From positions 1-51,068 of IMG/VR virus record IMGVR_UViG_3300009436_000032: 51,068 nucleotides of DNA; one strand, written 5' to 3'. The notes under the pieces are model-generated. The model was not told where the DNA came from and made no database searches. It saw nothing but the letters and a program-made list of their open reading frames with translations. Numbering within the stretch: the stretch's first letter is position 1; each line of letters begins with the position of its first letter. The DNA is from a virus. This document shows positions 33,335 through 41,302 of the stretch, piece after piece. A program made the translations under genes and the position numbers.

Positions 33335-35878
33335 ATGGCTTTAAAAAGATTTTATAATAATATATACACTGGTTTATTAACAGATTTACCAGTTAGTGGG
33401 ACATCTGGAACATTAGTAGTGATTGAAGATTCAAAACTACTTTACGCTTACGGTGATGATAATTTACCATTTTTAATATCATCTAGTGGTAGTACTAGTG
33501 GTGGAACTTCTTTATGGGAAAGTGGGGTTGGTTTGAATTCTTTAGTCACAAAAAACAGTTTTAACATATCTAGTGGTGATTATTCATTATCTGAAGGTCT
33601 TGGTAATTCATCTATTGGTAAATATTCACATGCTGAAGGTGTTGAAACAATAGCTAGTGGTGATGCGTCACATGCTGAGGGATATGGTACAATAGCAAGT
33701 GGTAAAAGGTCACATGCTGAAGGTTTTAGTACAATAGCTAGTGGTGATACGTCACATGCTGAAGGGTTAAGGACAACCGCTAGTGGTGTTGAATCACATG
33801 CTGAAGGTAATGGTACAACGGCTAGTGGTAATAGGTCACATGCTGAGGGTAGTCAAACAACTGCTAGTGGTATTGGTTCACATGCTGAGGGTGGTAGTAC
33901 AACGGCTAGTGGTGATGGTTCACATGCTGAAGGAGCACAAACAAGAGCTATCGGTAATGGGTCACATGCTGAGGGTGGTGATTCTGAATCTAGTGGTGAT
34001 TATTCACATGCTGAAGGTTTAAGTACAATAGCTAGTGGGGAAAATTCACATGCTGAAGGTAGTAGGTCAATAGCTAGTGGTGATAACTCACATGCTGAAG
34101 GTGTAGGTACAACAGCTAGTGGTACTTCATCACATGCTGAGGGTGAAAGTACTGTAGCTAGTGGTGATTATTCACATGCTGAAGGTAATGATACAACGGC
34201 TAGTGGTATTGCTTCACATTCTGAGGGTGTGCAAAATGAATCTAGTGGTTTAGCGTCACATGTGGAAGGTAGGTTAAATTCATCCATTGGTGATTATTCA
34301 CATGCTGAGGGTAATGATACAATAGCAAGTGGTAATAGTTCGCATGCTGAAGGTATATTTACAAGGGCTATTGGTCAATCATCACACGCTGAGGGTGGTA
34401 GTACAACGGCTAGTGGTCAATCATCACACGCTGAGGGTAGTAGAACAACAGCTACTGGTGATTATTCACATGGTGAGGGTGAAAGTACTGTGGCTAGTGG
34501 TTTAGGTTCACATGCTGAAGGTAGTTTTACAACGGCTAGTGGTGATTTTTCACATGCTGAAGGTGGTAGGTCAAGAGCTAGTGGTAATAGTTCACATGCT
34601 GAAGGTAGTTCAATCGCTATTGGTAATTATTCACATGCTGAGGGTGAAAGTACTGTAGCTAGTGGTGATACGTCACATGCTGAGGGTTATGAAACAATAG
34701 CTAGTGGTGATTATTCACATGCTGAGGGTGAAAGTACTGTAGCTAGTGGTGATACGTCACATGCTGAGGGTTATGAAACAATAGCTAGTGGTGATTATTC
34801 ACATGCTGAAGGTAGGGGTGCAACAGCTAGTGGTTTCGTATCACATGCTGAGGGTAGAAATGTAGTCGCTAGTGGTGATTATTCACATGCTGAAGGGACA
34901 TATACAACAGCTGGTGCTTTTGGTTCACATGCTGAAGGTACTAGTACCGAAGCTAGTGGTGAAGCATCCCATGCTGAGGGTGAAAGTACTGTAGCTAGTG
35001 GTGATTATTCACATGCTGAAGGTAGTGATACAACGGCTAGTGGCACATCATCACACGCTGAAGGTCGTTTATCTCTAGCTAGTGGTGTTGAATCACATGC
35101 TGAAGGATATGGGACAATAGCTAGTGGTAATAGGTCACATGCTGAGGGTGAAGGTACAACGGCTAGTGGTGAATCATCACATGCTGAGGGTCAAAATACT
35201 GTGGCTAGTGGTGATATATCACATGCTGAAGGTCTTAATAATATAGCTAGTGGTGATATATCACATGCTGAAGGTCTTAATAATATAGCTAGTGGTTTAT
35301 ATTCACATGCTGAAGGTTCTTTTACCGAGGCTAGTGGTAATGGTTCACATACTGAGGGTCAAAGTACTGTGGCTAGTGGTGATGATTCTCACGCAGAAGG
35401 GACATATACAACAGCTGGTGGTGCTTCATCACATGCCGAGGGTCAAAGTACAGTGGCTAGTGGTAAATCATCACACGCTGAAGGGATATTAACATCAGCT
35501 AATGGTGATGTATCACATGCTGGTGGTATTGGTAATGCTTCACATTCTTACGCAGAAAGGGTTGTAGGTTCTTATTCTACAAATTACACAGCACAATCAA
35601 TAACAACTTTTAACGAATCTGACAGAGCGTTTGTTGTTGGTATAGGTGATTCAGATGATAATAGAAAGGATGGGATAATTGTTAATAAAGATGGGACAAA
35701 TATAGTACCTTCACAAACAACACAACAATATGAAGATAATGTAGATGGTAAGATTATTGTAACCAAGGAAGTGTTAGAGGATAAATTATCCACATTAGTT
35801 TTAAAATCACCTAATGGGTCTTTATGGGAATTATTGGTTGATGATAGCGGTAACCTAAATACATCACCACTTAGTTAA
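33335..35878 (+). CDS. Giant SHAEG-repeat adhesin, 847 residues
   Basis: Residues about 97-730 are 46 consecutive repeats of 14 residues, SHAEG-x-x-T-x-A-S-G-x-x, the YadA-type left-handed beta-roll of trimeric adhesins. One repeat has 13 residues. The N-terminal 80 residues (LPVSGTSGTLVVIEDSKLL) and the C-terminal 110 (DRAFVVGIGDSDDNRKDG, then LVLKSPNGSLWELLVDDSGN) are the fibre attachment and tip types found in other phage fibres. There is no S74 domain. The repeat block resembles that of the fibre at 23349 but is three times longer. Its length would give a long, rigid, protruding rod. Confidence 0.85.
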   Translation: MALKRFYNNIYTGLLTDLPVSGTSGTLVVIEDSKLLYAYGDDNLPFLISSSGSTSGGTSLWESGVGLNSLVTKNSFNISSGDYSLSEGLGNSSIGKYSHAEGVETIASGDASHAEGYGTIASGKRSHAEGFSTIASGDTSHAEGLRTTASGVESHAEGNGTTASGNRSHAEGSQTTASGIGSHAEGGSTTASGDGSHAEGAQTRAIGNGSHAEGGDSESSGDYSHAEGLSTIASGENSHAEGSRSIASGDNSHAEGVGTTASGTSSHAEGESTVASGDYSHAEGNDTTASGIASHSEGVQNESSGLASHVEGRLNSSIGDYSHAEGNDTIASGNSSHAEGIFTRAIGQSSHAEGGSTTASGQSSHAEGSRTTATGDYSHGEGESTVASGLGSHAEGSFTTASGDFSHAEGGRSRASGNSSHAEGSSIAIGNYSHAEGESTVASGDTSHAEGYETIASGDYSHAEGESTVASGDTSHAEGYETIASGDYSHAEGRGATASGFVSHAEGRNVVASGDYSHAEGTYTTAGAFGSHAEGTSTEASGEASHAEGESTVASGDYSHAEGSDTTASGTSSHAEGRLSLASGVESHAEGYGTIASGNRSHAEGEGTTASGESSHAEGQNTVASGDISHAEGLNNIASGDISHAEGLNNIASGLYSHAEGSFTEASGNGSHTEGQSTVASGDDSHAEGTYTTAGGASSHAEGQSTVASGKSSHAEGILTSANGDVSHAGGIGNASHSYAERVVGSYSTNYTAQSITTFNESDRAFVVGIGDSDDNRKDGIIVNKDGTNIVPSQTTQQYEDNVDGKIIVTKEVLEDKLSTLVLKSPNGSLWELLVDDSGNLNTSPLS
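33626..35526 (+). repeat. 46 tandem 42-bp coding repeats
   Basis: Each unit contains TCACATGCTGAAGG or close to it. Two local duplications are almost untouched: an 84-bp unit repeated at about 34639-34806 and a 42-bp unit repeated at about 35207-35290. Copy number can change by whole units without a frameshift. Confidence 0.95.
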
Positions 35879-35951
35879 ATAAAATATGAATAATAAAGAA
35901 TATAATAAACTTTGAAAAATAGGGACCTGTAAAATTAAAAAAAAATAAGAT

Positions 35952-36326
35952 ATGGATTTTCACATAAATAAGGGTGCTTCATTACCTATATTAAAAATGG
36001 AGTTAATAAAGGATGGTAGATATAATTATAAGGAATTTCACGATAAAATACAAAATAGTGAGATAACTTTTTGTATGAAAAACATAGTTGATGGTTCTGT
36101 AAAAATAGGAAATAAACCAGCTATTTGTATCCTTAAAAATGAGTATAATGGGTGTGAGGTTGAAGAATATTATTTAGCATATCAATTTACGAAAAAGGAT
36201 ACTTCAAAACCTGGAACTTATGTTGGTGATTTTAAAATTAATTTCTTAGATGGTTCGGGAACTCTGATAGTACCCATTAGAGAAGAACTATATATACATG
36301 TTTTAGATGGTAGTATAAAAAAATAA
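35952..36326 (+). CDS. Small beta-sandwich virion protein (BppU N-terminus-like)
   Basis: 124 residues. INKGASLPILKMELIKDGRY, then ITFCMKNIVDGSVKIGNKPA, EEYYLAYQFTKKDTSKPGTY and GDFKINFLDGSGTLIVP, follow the strand pattern of the small Ig-like N-terminal domain of baseplate upper proteins. No other domain is present. The gene comes 73 bp after the SHAEG adhesin, with no recognisable box in the gap, and is ended by a terminator. It may be a fibre adaptor. Confidence 0.45.
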   Translation: MDFHINKGASLPILKMELIKDGRYNYKEFHDKIQNSEITFCMKNIVDGSVKIGNKPAICILKNEYNGCEVEEYYLAYQFTKKDTSKPGTYVGDFKINFLDGSGTLIVPIREELYIHVLDGSIKK

Positions 36327-36331
36327 GTAAG

Positions 36332-36361
36332 AAAAAGGATAACGTAATTGTTATCCTTTTT
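36332..36361 (+). terminator. Terminator of the fibre run
   Basis: GGATAAC (36337-36343) and GTTATCC (36350-36356) form a 7-bp stem with a GTAATT loop, an A run before and five T after. Confidence 0.85.
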
Positions 36362-36369
36362 CATTTAAA

Positions 36370-36401
36370 GTTGTATCTTAAATAAAAAATGGGTAGATTT
36401 G
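36370..36401 (+). promoter_or_regulatory. Host-type promoter for DNA polymerase
   Basis: GTTG (36370-36373), 20 nt, then TAGATTTG (36394-36401), an exact TAnnTTTG -7 box of the Bacteroidetes vegetative sigma. Transcription would start at about 36405-36410, giving a leader of about 85 nt. Confidence 0.5.
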
Positions 36402-36425
36402 TTCAATCTTTTATAAAAGATTGAA
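36402..36425. promoter_or_regulatory. Perfect 24-bp palindrome at the predicted polymerase transcription start
   Basis: TTCAATCTTTTA (36402-36413) is followed directly by its exact complement TAAAAGATTGAA (36414-36425). It begins one base after the -7 box, so it spans the predicted start site. It could be an operator for a dimeric repressor or a leader hairpin. There is no T run, so it is not an intrinsic terminator. Confidence 0.55.
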
Positions 36426-36493
36426 AATAATAATTCAATCAAAATACTTGAAAGTTTAAAGAAAAAATAGTTAATTTGTAAAAAATAATATTT

Positions 36494-39400
36494 ATGATTA
36501 AAGAAAAAGTAAGTTTTGAACAAATAGAAGAATTTCTACAAGGTAGAGACCCTCAAAAGTATATAGTTGGTATTGAAGCTACTTATTATGAGAATTTTGT
36601 TAGTTTAATTGTTAATGACCCAGTTAAGGGTAAAAGAGTAGAACAACACGCATACAAACCTTTTTTGTGGTTAAAACATGAAGTTTCACAACATATTTAT
36701 GGTGGGAATAGAAGAGAGATTAAAAAGGCTATGAACTTATATGGGGTTAAATTAAATAAAGTTAGGTCTGAAGATTCTAATGGTATAACACCTAAGAGGT
36801 TTGAGAATGGTTATAATTTTATGGCTGTATGTAAAAAGGGTAGTTATTCTAAATTAATACAATTCTTTAAGGCTGGTGGTGTTGATATATTTAATGAAAA
36901 ACATAAAAAAATGTTTGTTGCATTTCCACCAGCAGAACAATTCTTAATACAAACTGGTAAGCGTTTATTTAAGGGGATGGATGATTATAATGATGTTCAT
37001 AGGTTTCAGTTTGACCTTGAAACAGAGGGTTTAAAAGCTTCGGTAGACCCAATATTTCAAATAGGTATTAAGGATAATAAAGGTTTCGAATTAGTTTTAG
37101 AAACTAAGGGTGATACCCCACAAAAAAGGAGAGATTCAGAGAGGATTAACATTATTAAGTTTTTTGAATTGATAGATGAAATTAGACCAGATTTAATATC
37201 GGGTTACAATTCTGAAAATTTTGACTGGCCTTATTTTAAAAGAAGGTGTGAAAGACTTGGGATAGATATTGAGGTTATAGCAAAAACACTTAACCCAGAT
37301 AAAAAGATTTATTGGAGAGATTCTATGCTTAAGTTAGGTGGTGAATCTCAAGCTTATCAACAAACAAGTATGTGGGGGTACAATATATTAGATATTTCAC
37401 ATTCAGTTCGTAGAGCACAAGCTATAAACTCTAATATTAAATCATGGAGTCTTAAGTATATTACACAATACTCTGGTGTAGCAAAACCTAATAGGGTTTA
37501 TGTACCTGGTGATAAACTACACACTATTTGGAGTGATACAAATCCTTATTGGTTTAATGATACTGATGGTTCTTGGGGTGTGATAGGTGAAAGAGGTTTA
37601 CCTAAAGGTTCTGTAGAAGTTAAGGGTGACTATATTGTACAAAGATATTTAATTGATGACCTTTGGGAGACTGAACAGATTGATGTTATATACAATCAAG
37701 CAGCTTATCTTATTGCTAAATTATTACCTACATCTTACACTAGAAGTTCAACAATGGGTACTGCTGGTCAATGGAAGTTAATTATGGCGGCTTGGTCTTA
37801 TGAAAATAAATTAGCTATACCTGAATTAGAAAAGAAACGTAATTTTACTGGTGGTTTAGCTAGATTATTAGAGGTTGGTTATGCGAAGAATGTTATTAAA
37901 TTAGATTTTGCGGCACTTTACCCAAAAACTCAATTAACTCATGGTATATTCCCATCTTTAGATATTTCTGGCGTAATGGAAGGTCTTTTAACATATGTTG
38001 TTGATACTAGGGATAAATTTAAATTTCTTACTGGTACACATAAAGGTAAAGCTAAAGAATTACAAGAACTTTTAGATAAAAATATAGATAAACTAACACC
38101 AGAAAGAATTGCTAAGGGTAAGGAAATGATTAAAGCTGAGAAAAAATTAGCTTCTGATTATGATAAAAAACAATTACCATTAAAAATATTAGCTAACTCA
38201 TTTTTCGGAGCTTATGGAGCACCTTATATATTTAATTGGGGTGATACTGATTCTGCTGAAGAAACTACATGTAGAGGTAGACAATATCTTAGGTTGATGG
38301 TTAAGCATTTTACAGAGGGTTATGGGTTTAGACCTCTTGTAGGTGATACCGATGGTTTTAACTTTGCAATACCAGATAATGTTGATACTTTTTCTTACAC
38401 TTGTACTGGTGAGCATTGGAAAACTGATAAGTATGAAAATGGTACATTATTAACTGGACTTGAAGCAGTACTAGCTGAATTTAATGAAAAGTATATGATG
38501 GGTCGTATGGGTCTTGATATTGATGATATTTGTTCTTCAACTATAAACTTTGCTAGGAAAAACTATGCAAATGCTATTGATGGTAAAGTTAAATTGGTTG
38601 GTAACTCTATTAAGTCTAAAGCTATGCCAATTTATATTGAAGAATTTATAGATGAAGGTATGAAGATGTTATTAGATGGTGATGGTTATAGTTTCATTAA
38701 TTTATATTACAAAGTTGTAGATAAGATTTATAATTATAAAATACCAGTACTTAAGATTGCATCTAAATCTAAGGTTAAAATGACTGTTGATAATTATAAA
38801 AATGTGTATTGTAAACAAAAAAATAAAGCTGGTAGATATAAGAATAGACAAGCACATATGGAATTGATAATTAAGGATAATATTAATGTTGATTTAGGTG
38901 ATGTTGTTTATTATGTTAATACTGGTTTAGCTAAATCTCATAGTGATATTAAAAAAATAACTGATAAGGAGACTGGTAATTTTGAGATTCAATATAATAG
39001 TAAATTAATACCTCAGAGTCAAATTGACGCTAACCCAGATTTAACAACTGACGAATATAACGTTGCTAAGTACTTGGCCGCATTTAATGCTAGAGTAGAA
39101 AAACTATTAGTTTGTTTTAGTGAAGAAATAAGGGATGATATAATCATTAATGTATTTAAAGATAGAAAAACTAAATTAATTAAATTACAAGATAGAAGTG
39201 TTTTTACAGAAAAACAATGTGAATTAACTTCTGGTAACCCTCTTGAAGAGAAAGACCAAGATAGTTATGAAGCATTAATGGTTATGGAAGATAAGGAAAT
39301 TAGATTTTGGGATTCAGTTAACAAAATACCTAACAATATCGAAATAGAGGAATGGTTAACCATTAGAGATGATTGGAAAGAAAGAATGCGTGTAGAAAGA

Positions 39401-39745
39401 TTAAATGGTATAGCTGAGGAAAAACAAAATCTATATGAACTTATAATGAGGTTAGAAGTTAAGGATTTAAATATGGTAAAAGAAGGTATCTTACCAAAAG
39501 ATATCAGTAAGATAGTTTTTGTTAGTCAAGAAGAAGATGGTACCTTTATGTTAAAGTCGTTAAATTGGGAGGAATGTTTATTTAATTTTGATATGTTATT
39601 CACATACGAAAGTGATGCAATGAAAAGAGAGGTTTATTATAAAACTTTAGAGGGTGAACATGACCCTTCAGATATGTATGAGATGTGGCTTGAATATGAT
39701 AGAGAAAAAACTTTAAAGCAATATATGATAGATAAAAAGCTTTAA
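36494..39745 (+). CDS. DNA polymerase, family B
   Basis: 1083 residues. Proofreading exonuclease: exo I FDLETEG (Asp174, Glu176), exo II SGYNSENFDWPYF (Asp244), exo III YLIDD (about 385-389). Polymerase: motif A KLDFAALYP (Asp471), motif B KKQLPLKILANSFFGAYG (about 558-576), motif C GDTDG (617-621). All catalytic acids are present, so both activities should work. It is longer than T4 gp43 (898), mainly beyond residue 700. The reading frame stops 36 bases before another stop in the -1 frame that would add a different tail (see findings). A host-type promoter precedes it and a bidirectional terminator follows. Confidence 0.97.
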   Translation: MIKEKVSFEQIEEFLQGRDPQKYIVGIEATYYENFVSLIVNDPVKGKRVEQHAYKPFLWLKHEVSQHIYGGNRREIKKAMNLYGVKLNKVRSEDSNGITPKRFENGYNFMAVCKKGSYSKLIQFFKAGGVDIFNEKHKKMFVAFPPAEQFLIQTGKRLFKGMDDYNDVHRFQFDLETEGLKASVDPIFQIGIKDNKGFELVLETKGDTPQKRRDSERINIIKFFELIDEIRPDLISGYNSENFDWPYFKRRCERLGIDIEVIAKTLNPDKKIYWRDSMLKLGGESQAYQQTSMWGYNILDISHSVRRAQAINSNIKSWSLKYITQYSGVAKPNRVYVPGDKLHTIWSDTNPYWFNDTDGSWGVIGERGLPKGSVEVKGDYIVQRYLIDDLWETEQIDVIYNQAAYLIAKLLPTSYTRSSTMGTAGQWKLIMAAWSYENKLAIPELEKKRNFTGGLARLLEVGYAKNVIKLDFAALYPKTQLTHGIFPSLDISGVMEGLLTYVVDTRDKFKFLTGTHKGKAKELQELLDKNIDKLTPERIAKGKEMIKAEKKLASDYDKKQLPLKILANSFFGAYGAPYIFNWGDTDSAEETTCRGRQYLRLMVKHFTEGYGFRPLVGDTDGFNFAIPDNVDTFSYTCTGEHWKTDKYENGTLLTGLEAVLAEFNEKYMMGRMGLDIDDICSSTINFARKNYANAIDGKVKLVGNSIKSKAMPIYIEEFIDEGMKMLLDGDGYSFINLYYKVVDKIYNYKIPVLKIASKSKVKMTVDNYKNVYCKQKNKAGRYKNRQAHMELIIKDNINVDLGDVVYYVNTGLAKSHSDIKKITDKETGNFEIQYNSKLIPQSQIDANPDLTTDEYNVAKYLAAFNARVEKLLVCFSEEIRDDIIINVFKDRKTKLIKLQDRSVFTEKQCELTSGNPLEEKDQDSYEALMVMEDKEIRFWDSVNKIPNNIEIEEWLTIRDDWKERMRVERLNGIAEEKQNLYELIMRLEVKDLNMVKEGILPKDISKIVFVSQEEDGTFMLKSLNWEECLFNFDMLFTYESDAMKREVYYKTLEGEHDPSDMYEMWLEYDREKTLKQYMIDKKL

Positions 39746-39784
39746 AGCAATTAGGTAGTGAAGAAGCTAACCCACCACTATAAT

Positions 39785-39818
39785 AAAAAAACCCCGTATC
39801 AATGATATGGGGTTTTTT
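39785..39818. terminator. Bidirectional terminator between polymerase and 39836 gene
   Basis: CCCCGTATC and GATATGGGG pair (one G-T) around an AAT loop at 39792-39812, with an A run before and a T run after. It serves the convergent genes ending at 39745 and 39836. Confidence 0.85.
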
Positions 39819-39835
39819 ATTGTTTAAAAGTATTA

Positions 39836-40981
39836 TTATTTTATATAAAAACCAAGTGGTCTAAATTTAAGGTGTTTGTTAAGGTTTTCAGCTTCTATGG
39901 CTGCCCTCTCAATTTGTTTTGTTGATGAAAGACGTTCTAAGGTGTTGTCAAGACGTTCTAGAATGGCTTTTTTCTCTTCATTACCTTCAGTTAATAATGA
40001 TTCATAATCCATAGTTCTTTCAGCCTCTGGTGGTCCTACAATACCCCCAAATTTACCTCTAGTTCTACCTAAAGTTCTCTTAGCTTCAGCAATAAATAAA
40101 TTTCTAACTAATATTCTAGTTGGTTCATTTAAGTCTGAATAATCTATTTTAGATAAAGGAACTTCATTTGGTAATTTAATAATATCTGGGTTATCCCTAA
40201 GACATTCATCTAAATTATCATCAGTTGTGTCGTAATAGTGGTACCAAACTTGACAACCATTTAAATTTATAGAACTACCACCACCACCAGCTCCAGCATA
40301 ACCGTTACCAAAGGTAAATTTAGAACCTGGAACACTAAGTAGGTGTAATAATCTAGTACCATTAGGTCCAGCTGTAACTTTATAAGTTAAATCACTCCTT
40401 AATAATCTGTTTTTTAAATTCATATCAGAAGCAGTTAATAATATATCAAATGCTGGGGCAATATAGTGACCACCATTACCACCAGCACCGTAACCACCAC
40501 CAGTACCAACTTGACCAAAACCACCACCGAAACCGCCATCGAAACCACCATGGTTTGCGAATAAGGCTGCTTGTGTTGTTGGGGGTGTCATCCAAAGAAC
40601 TTGATTAATTTGCCTTCCAGCTGGGATTTGATAAACCTGTTTACCATGTTCAATATTAACATAATCTTTTTTTAACTCCCATGGTCCTTCATTTTGTAAA
40701 CCAACTTGCTTTGAATAAGCGTATGTGTATTGAGACATAAAATCAAAATCCCTAACACTTAACGCAAATGCCATATCAGTTGTGTCTATATTCTTACCTA
40801 AAACAGATTGCCATTGATGCTCAATTAACCATTCTTGAACGTATTGAGCATAATCTTCAATAGCTATACCTAACAATACACATAACATATCATCAGTTAT
40901 TTCTATCTGACGTAGTGGTGCACCCATTGATACTCTAAATTGTTCGAAAATTAATTCTCTTTCTTCATTACTTATTGCCAT
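39836..40981 (-). CDS. Virion structural protein, probable neck or head-tail connector
   Basis: 381 residues. The N-terminus (LRQIEITDDMLCVLLGIAIE, then VQEWLIEHQWQS) is helical. A Gly-rich insertion (GGFDGGFGGGFG, then GTGGGYGAGGNGG) sits at about residues 145-175, followed by a region with TASDMNLKNRLLRSDLTYKV and YKVTAGPNGTRLLHLLS. The C-terminus (YESLLTEGNEEKKAILERL) includes an LLTE|G site. A late-type box 7 nt before the ATG marks it as a late gene. I recognise the type from phage structural proteins but cannot place it as a specific T4 gene. Confidence 0.55.
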   Translation of the reverse strand: MAISNEERELIFEQFRVSMGAPLRQIEITDDMLCVLLGIAIEDYAQYVQEWLIEHQWQSVLGKNIDTTDMAFALSVRDFDFMSQYTYAYSKQVGLQNEGPWELKKDYVNIEHGKQVYQIPAGRQINQVLWMTPPTTQAALFANHGGFDGGFGGGFGQVGTGGGYGAGGNGGHYIAPAFDILLTASDMNLKNRLLRSDLTYKVTAGPNGTRLLHLLSVPGSKFTFGNGYAGAGGGGSSINLNGCQVWYHYYDTTDDNLDECLRDNPDIIKLPNEVPLSKIDYSDLNEPTRILVRNLFIAEAKRTLGRTRGKFGGIVGPPEAERTMDYESLLTEGNEEKKAILERLDNTLERLSSTKQIERAAIEAENLNKHLKFRPLGFYIK

Positions 40982-40988
40982 AATTGTT

Positions 40989-41003
40989 GTTTATTAATAA
41001 ATA
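40989..41003 (-). promoter_or_regulatory. Late-type box TATTTATTAATAAAC
   Basis: On the minus strand the 15-mer ends 7 nt before the ATG at 40981. It is the third exact copy in the window. It lies between the glutaredoxin gene and this structural gene, so the two classes of gene can be switched separately. Confidence 0.6.
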
Positions 41004-41038
41004 TTAAAAATTATATAAACAAACGACATTTAATAAGT

Positions 41039-41302
41039 TTATTTAGATAAGATATTATTAGTTAACAAATAAGCGTCTCTAATCGATTTAAAACTTATCT
41101 CTGGGGATAATATCGTTTTATCAACCATAATGATTGGTACACTATCCGTTTTGGCTAAAACCATCATTTGTTTAACTTCCTTTTCGTATTTTTCTAATTC
41201 TATATCAACATAATCGTAATTTATACCATTTTCGTCGTATAAATCTTTTAATTCTTGACAATAAGGGCACTCTTCGAAACCGTATAATCTAACTTTACTC
41301 AT
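41039..41302 (-). CDS. Glutaredoxin
   Basis: 87 residues, a complete glutaredoxin fold: VRLYGFEECPYCQEL with the CPYC active site (Cys13, Cys16), the YDYVDIELEKYE strand and helix, and TDSVPIIMVD with the cis-proline. Phage glutaredoxins usually donate electrons to ribonucleotide reductase. It overlaps the helicase stop by 8 bp, so it is translated with it. No ribonucleotide reductase is in the window; host or phage enzyme elsewhere would be the partner. Confidence 0.95.
   Translation of the reverse strand: MSKVRLYGFEECPYCQELKDLYDENGINYDYVDIELEKYEKEVKQMMVLAKTDSVPIIMVDKTILSPEISFKSIRDAYLLTNNILSK

Noticed and set aside
33783-35492. Additional frames inside the SHAEG repeats
   Set aside because: They are out-of-frame readings of the same 42-bp repeat and have low-complexity His/Met/Val composition.
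33626-35526. CRISPR-like array because of regular 42-bp spacing
   Set aside because: The repeats are in frame within one long reading frame and encode SHAEG units; there are no unique spacers.
35879-35951. Short frame after the SHAEG adhesin (starts MNNKEY)
   Set aside because: Only eight codons before a stop; no supporting signal.
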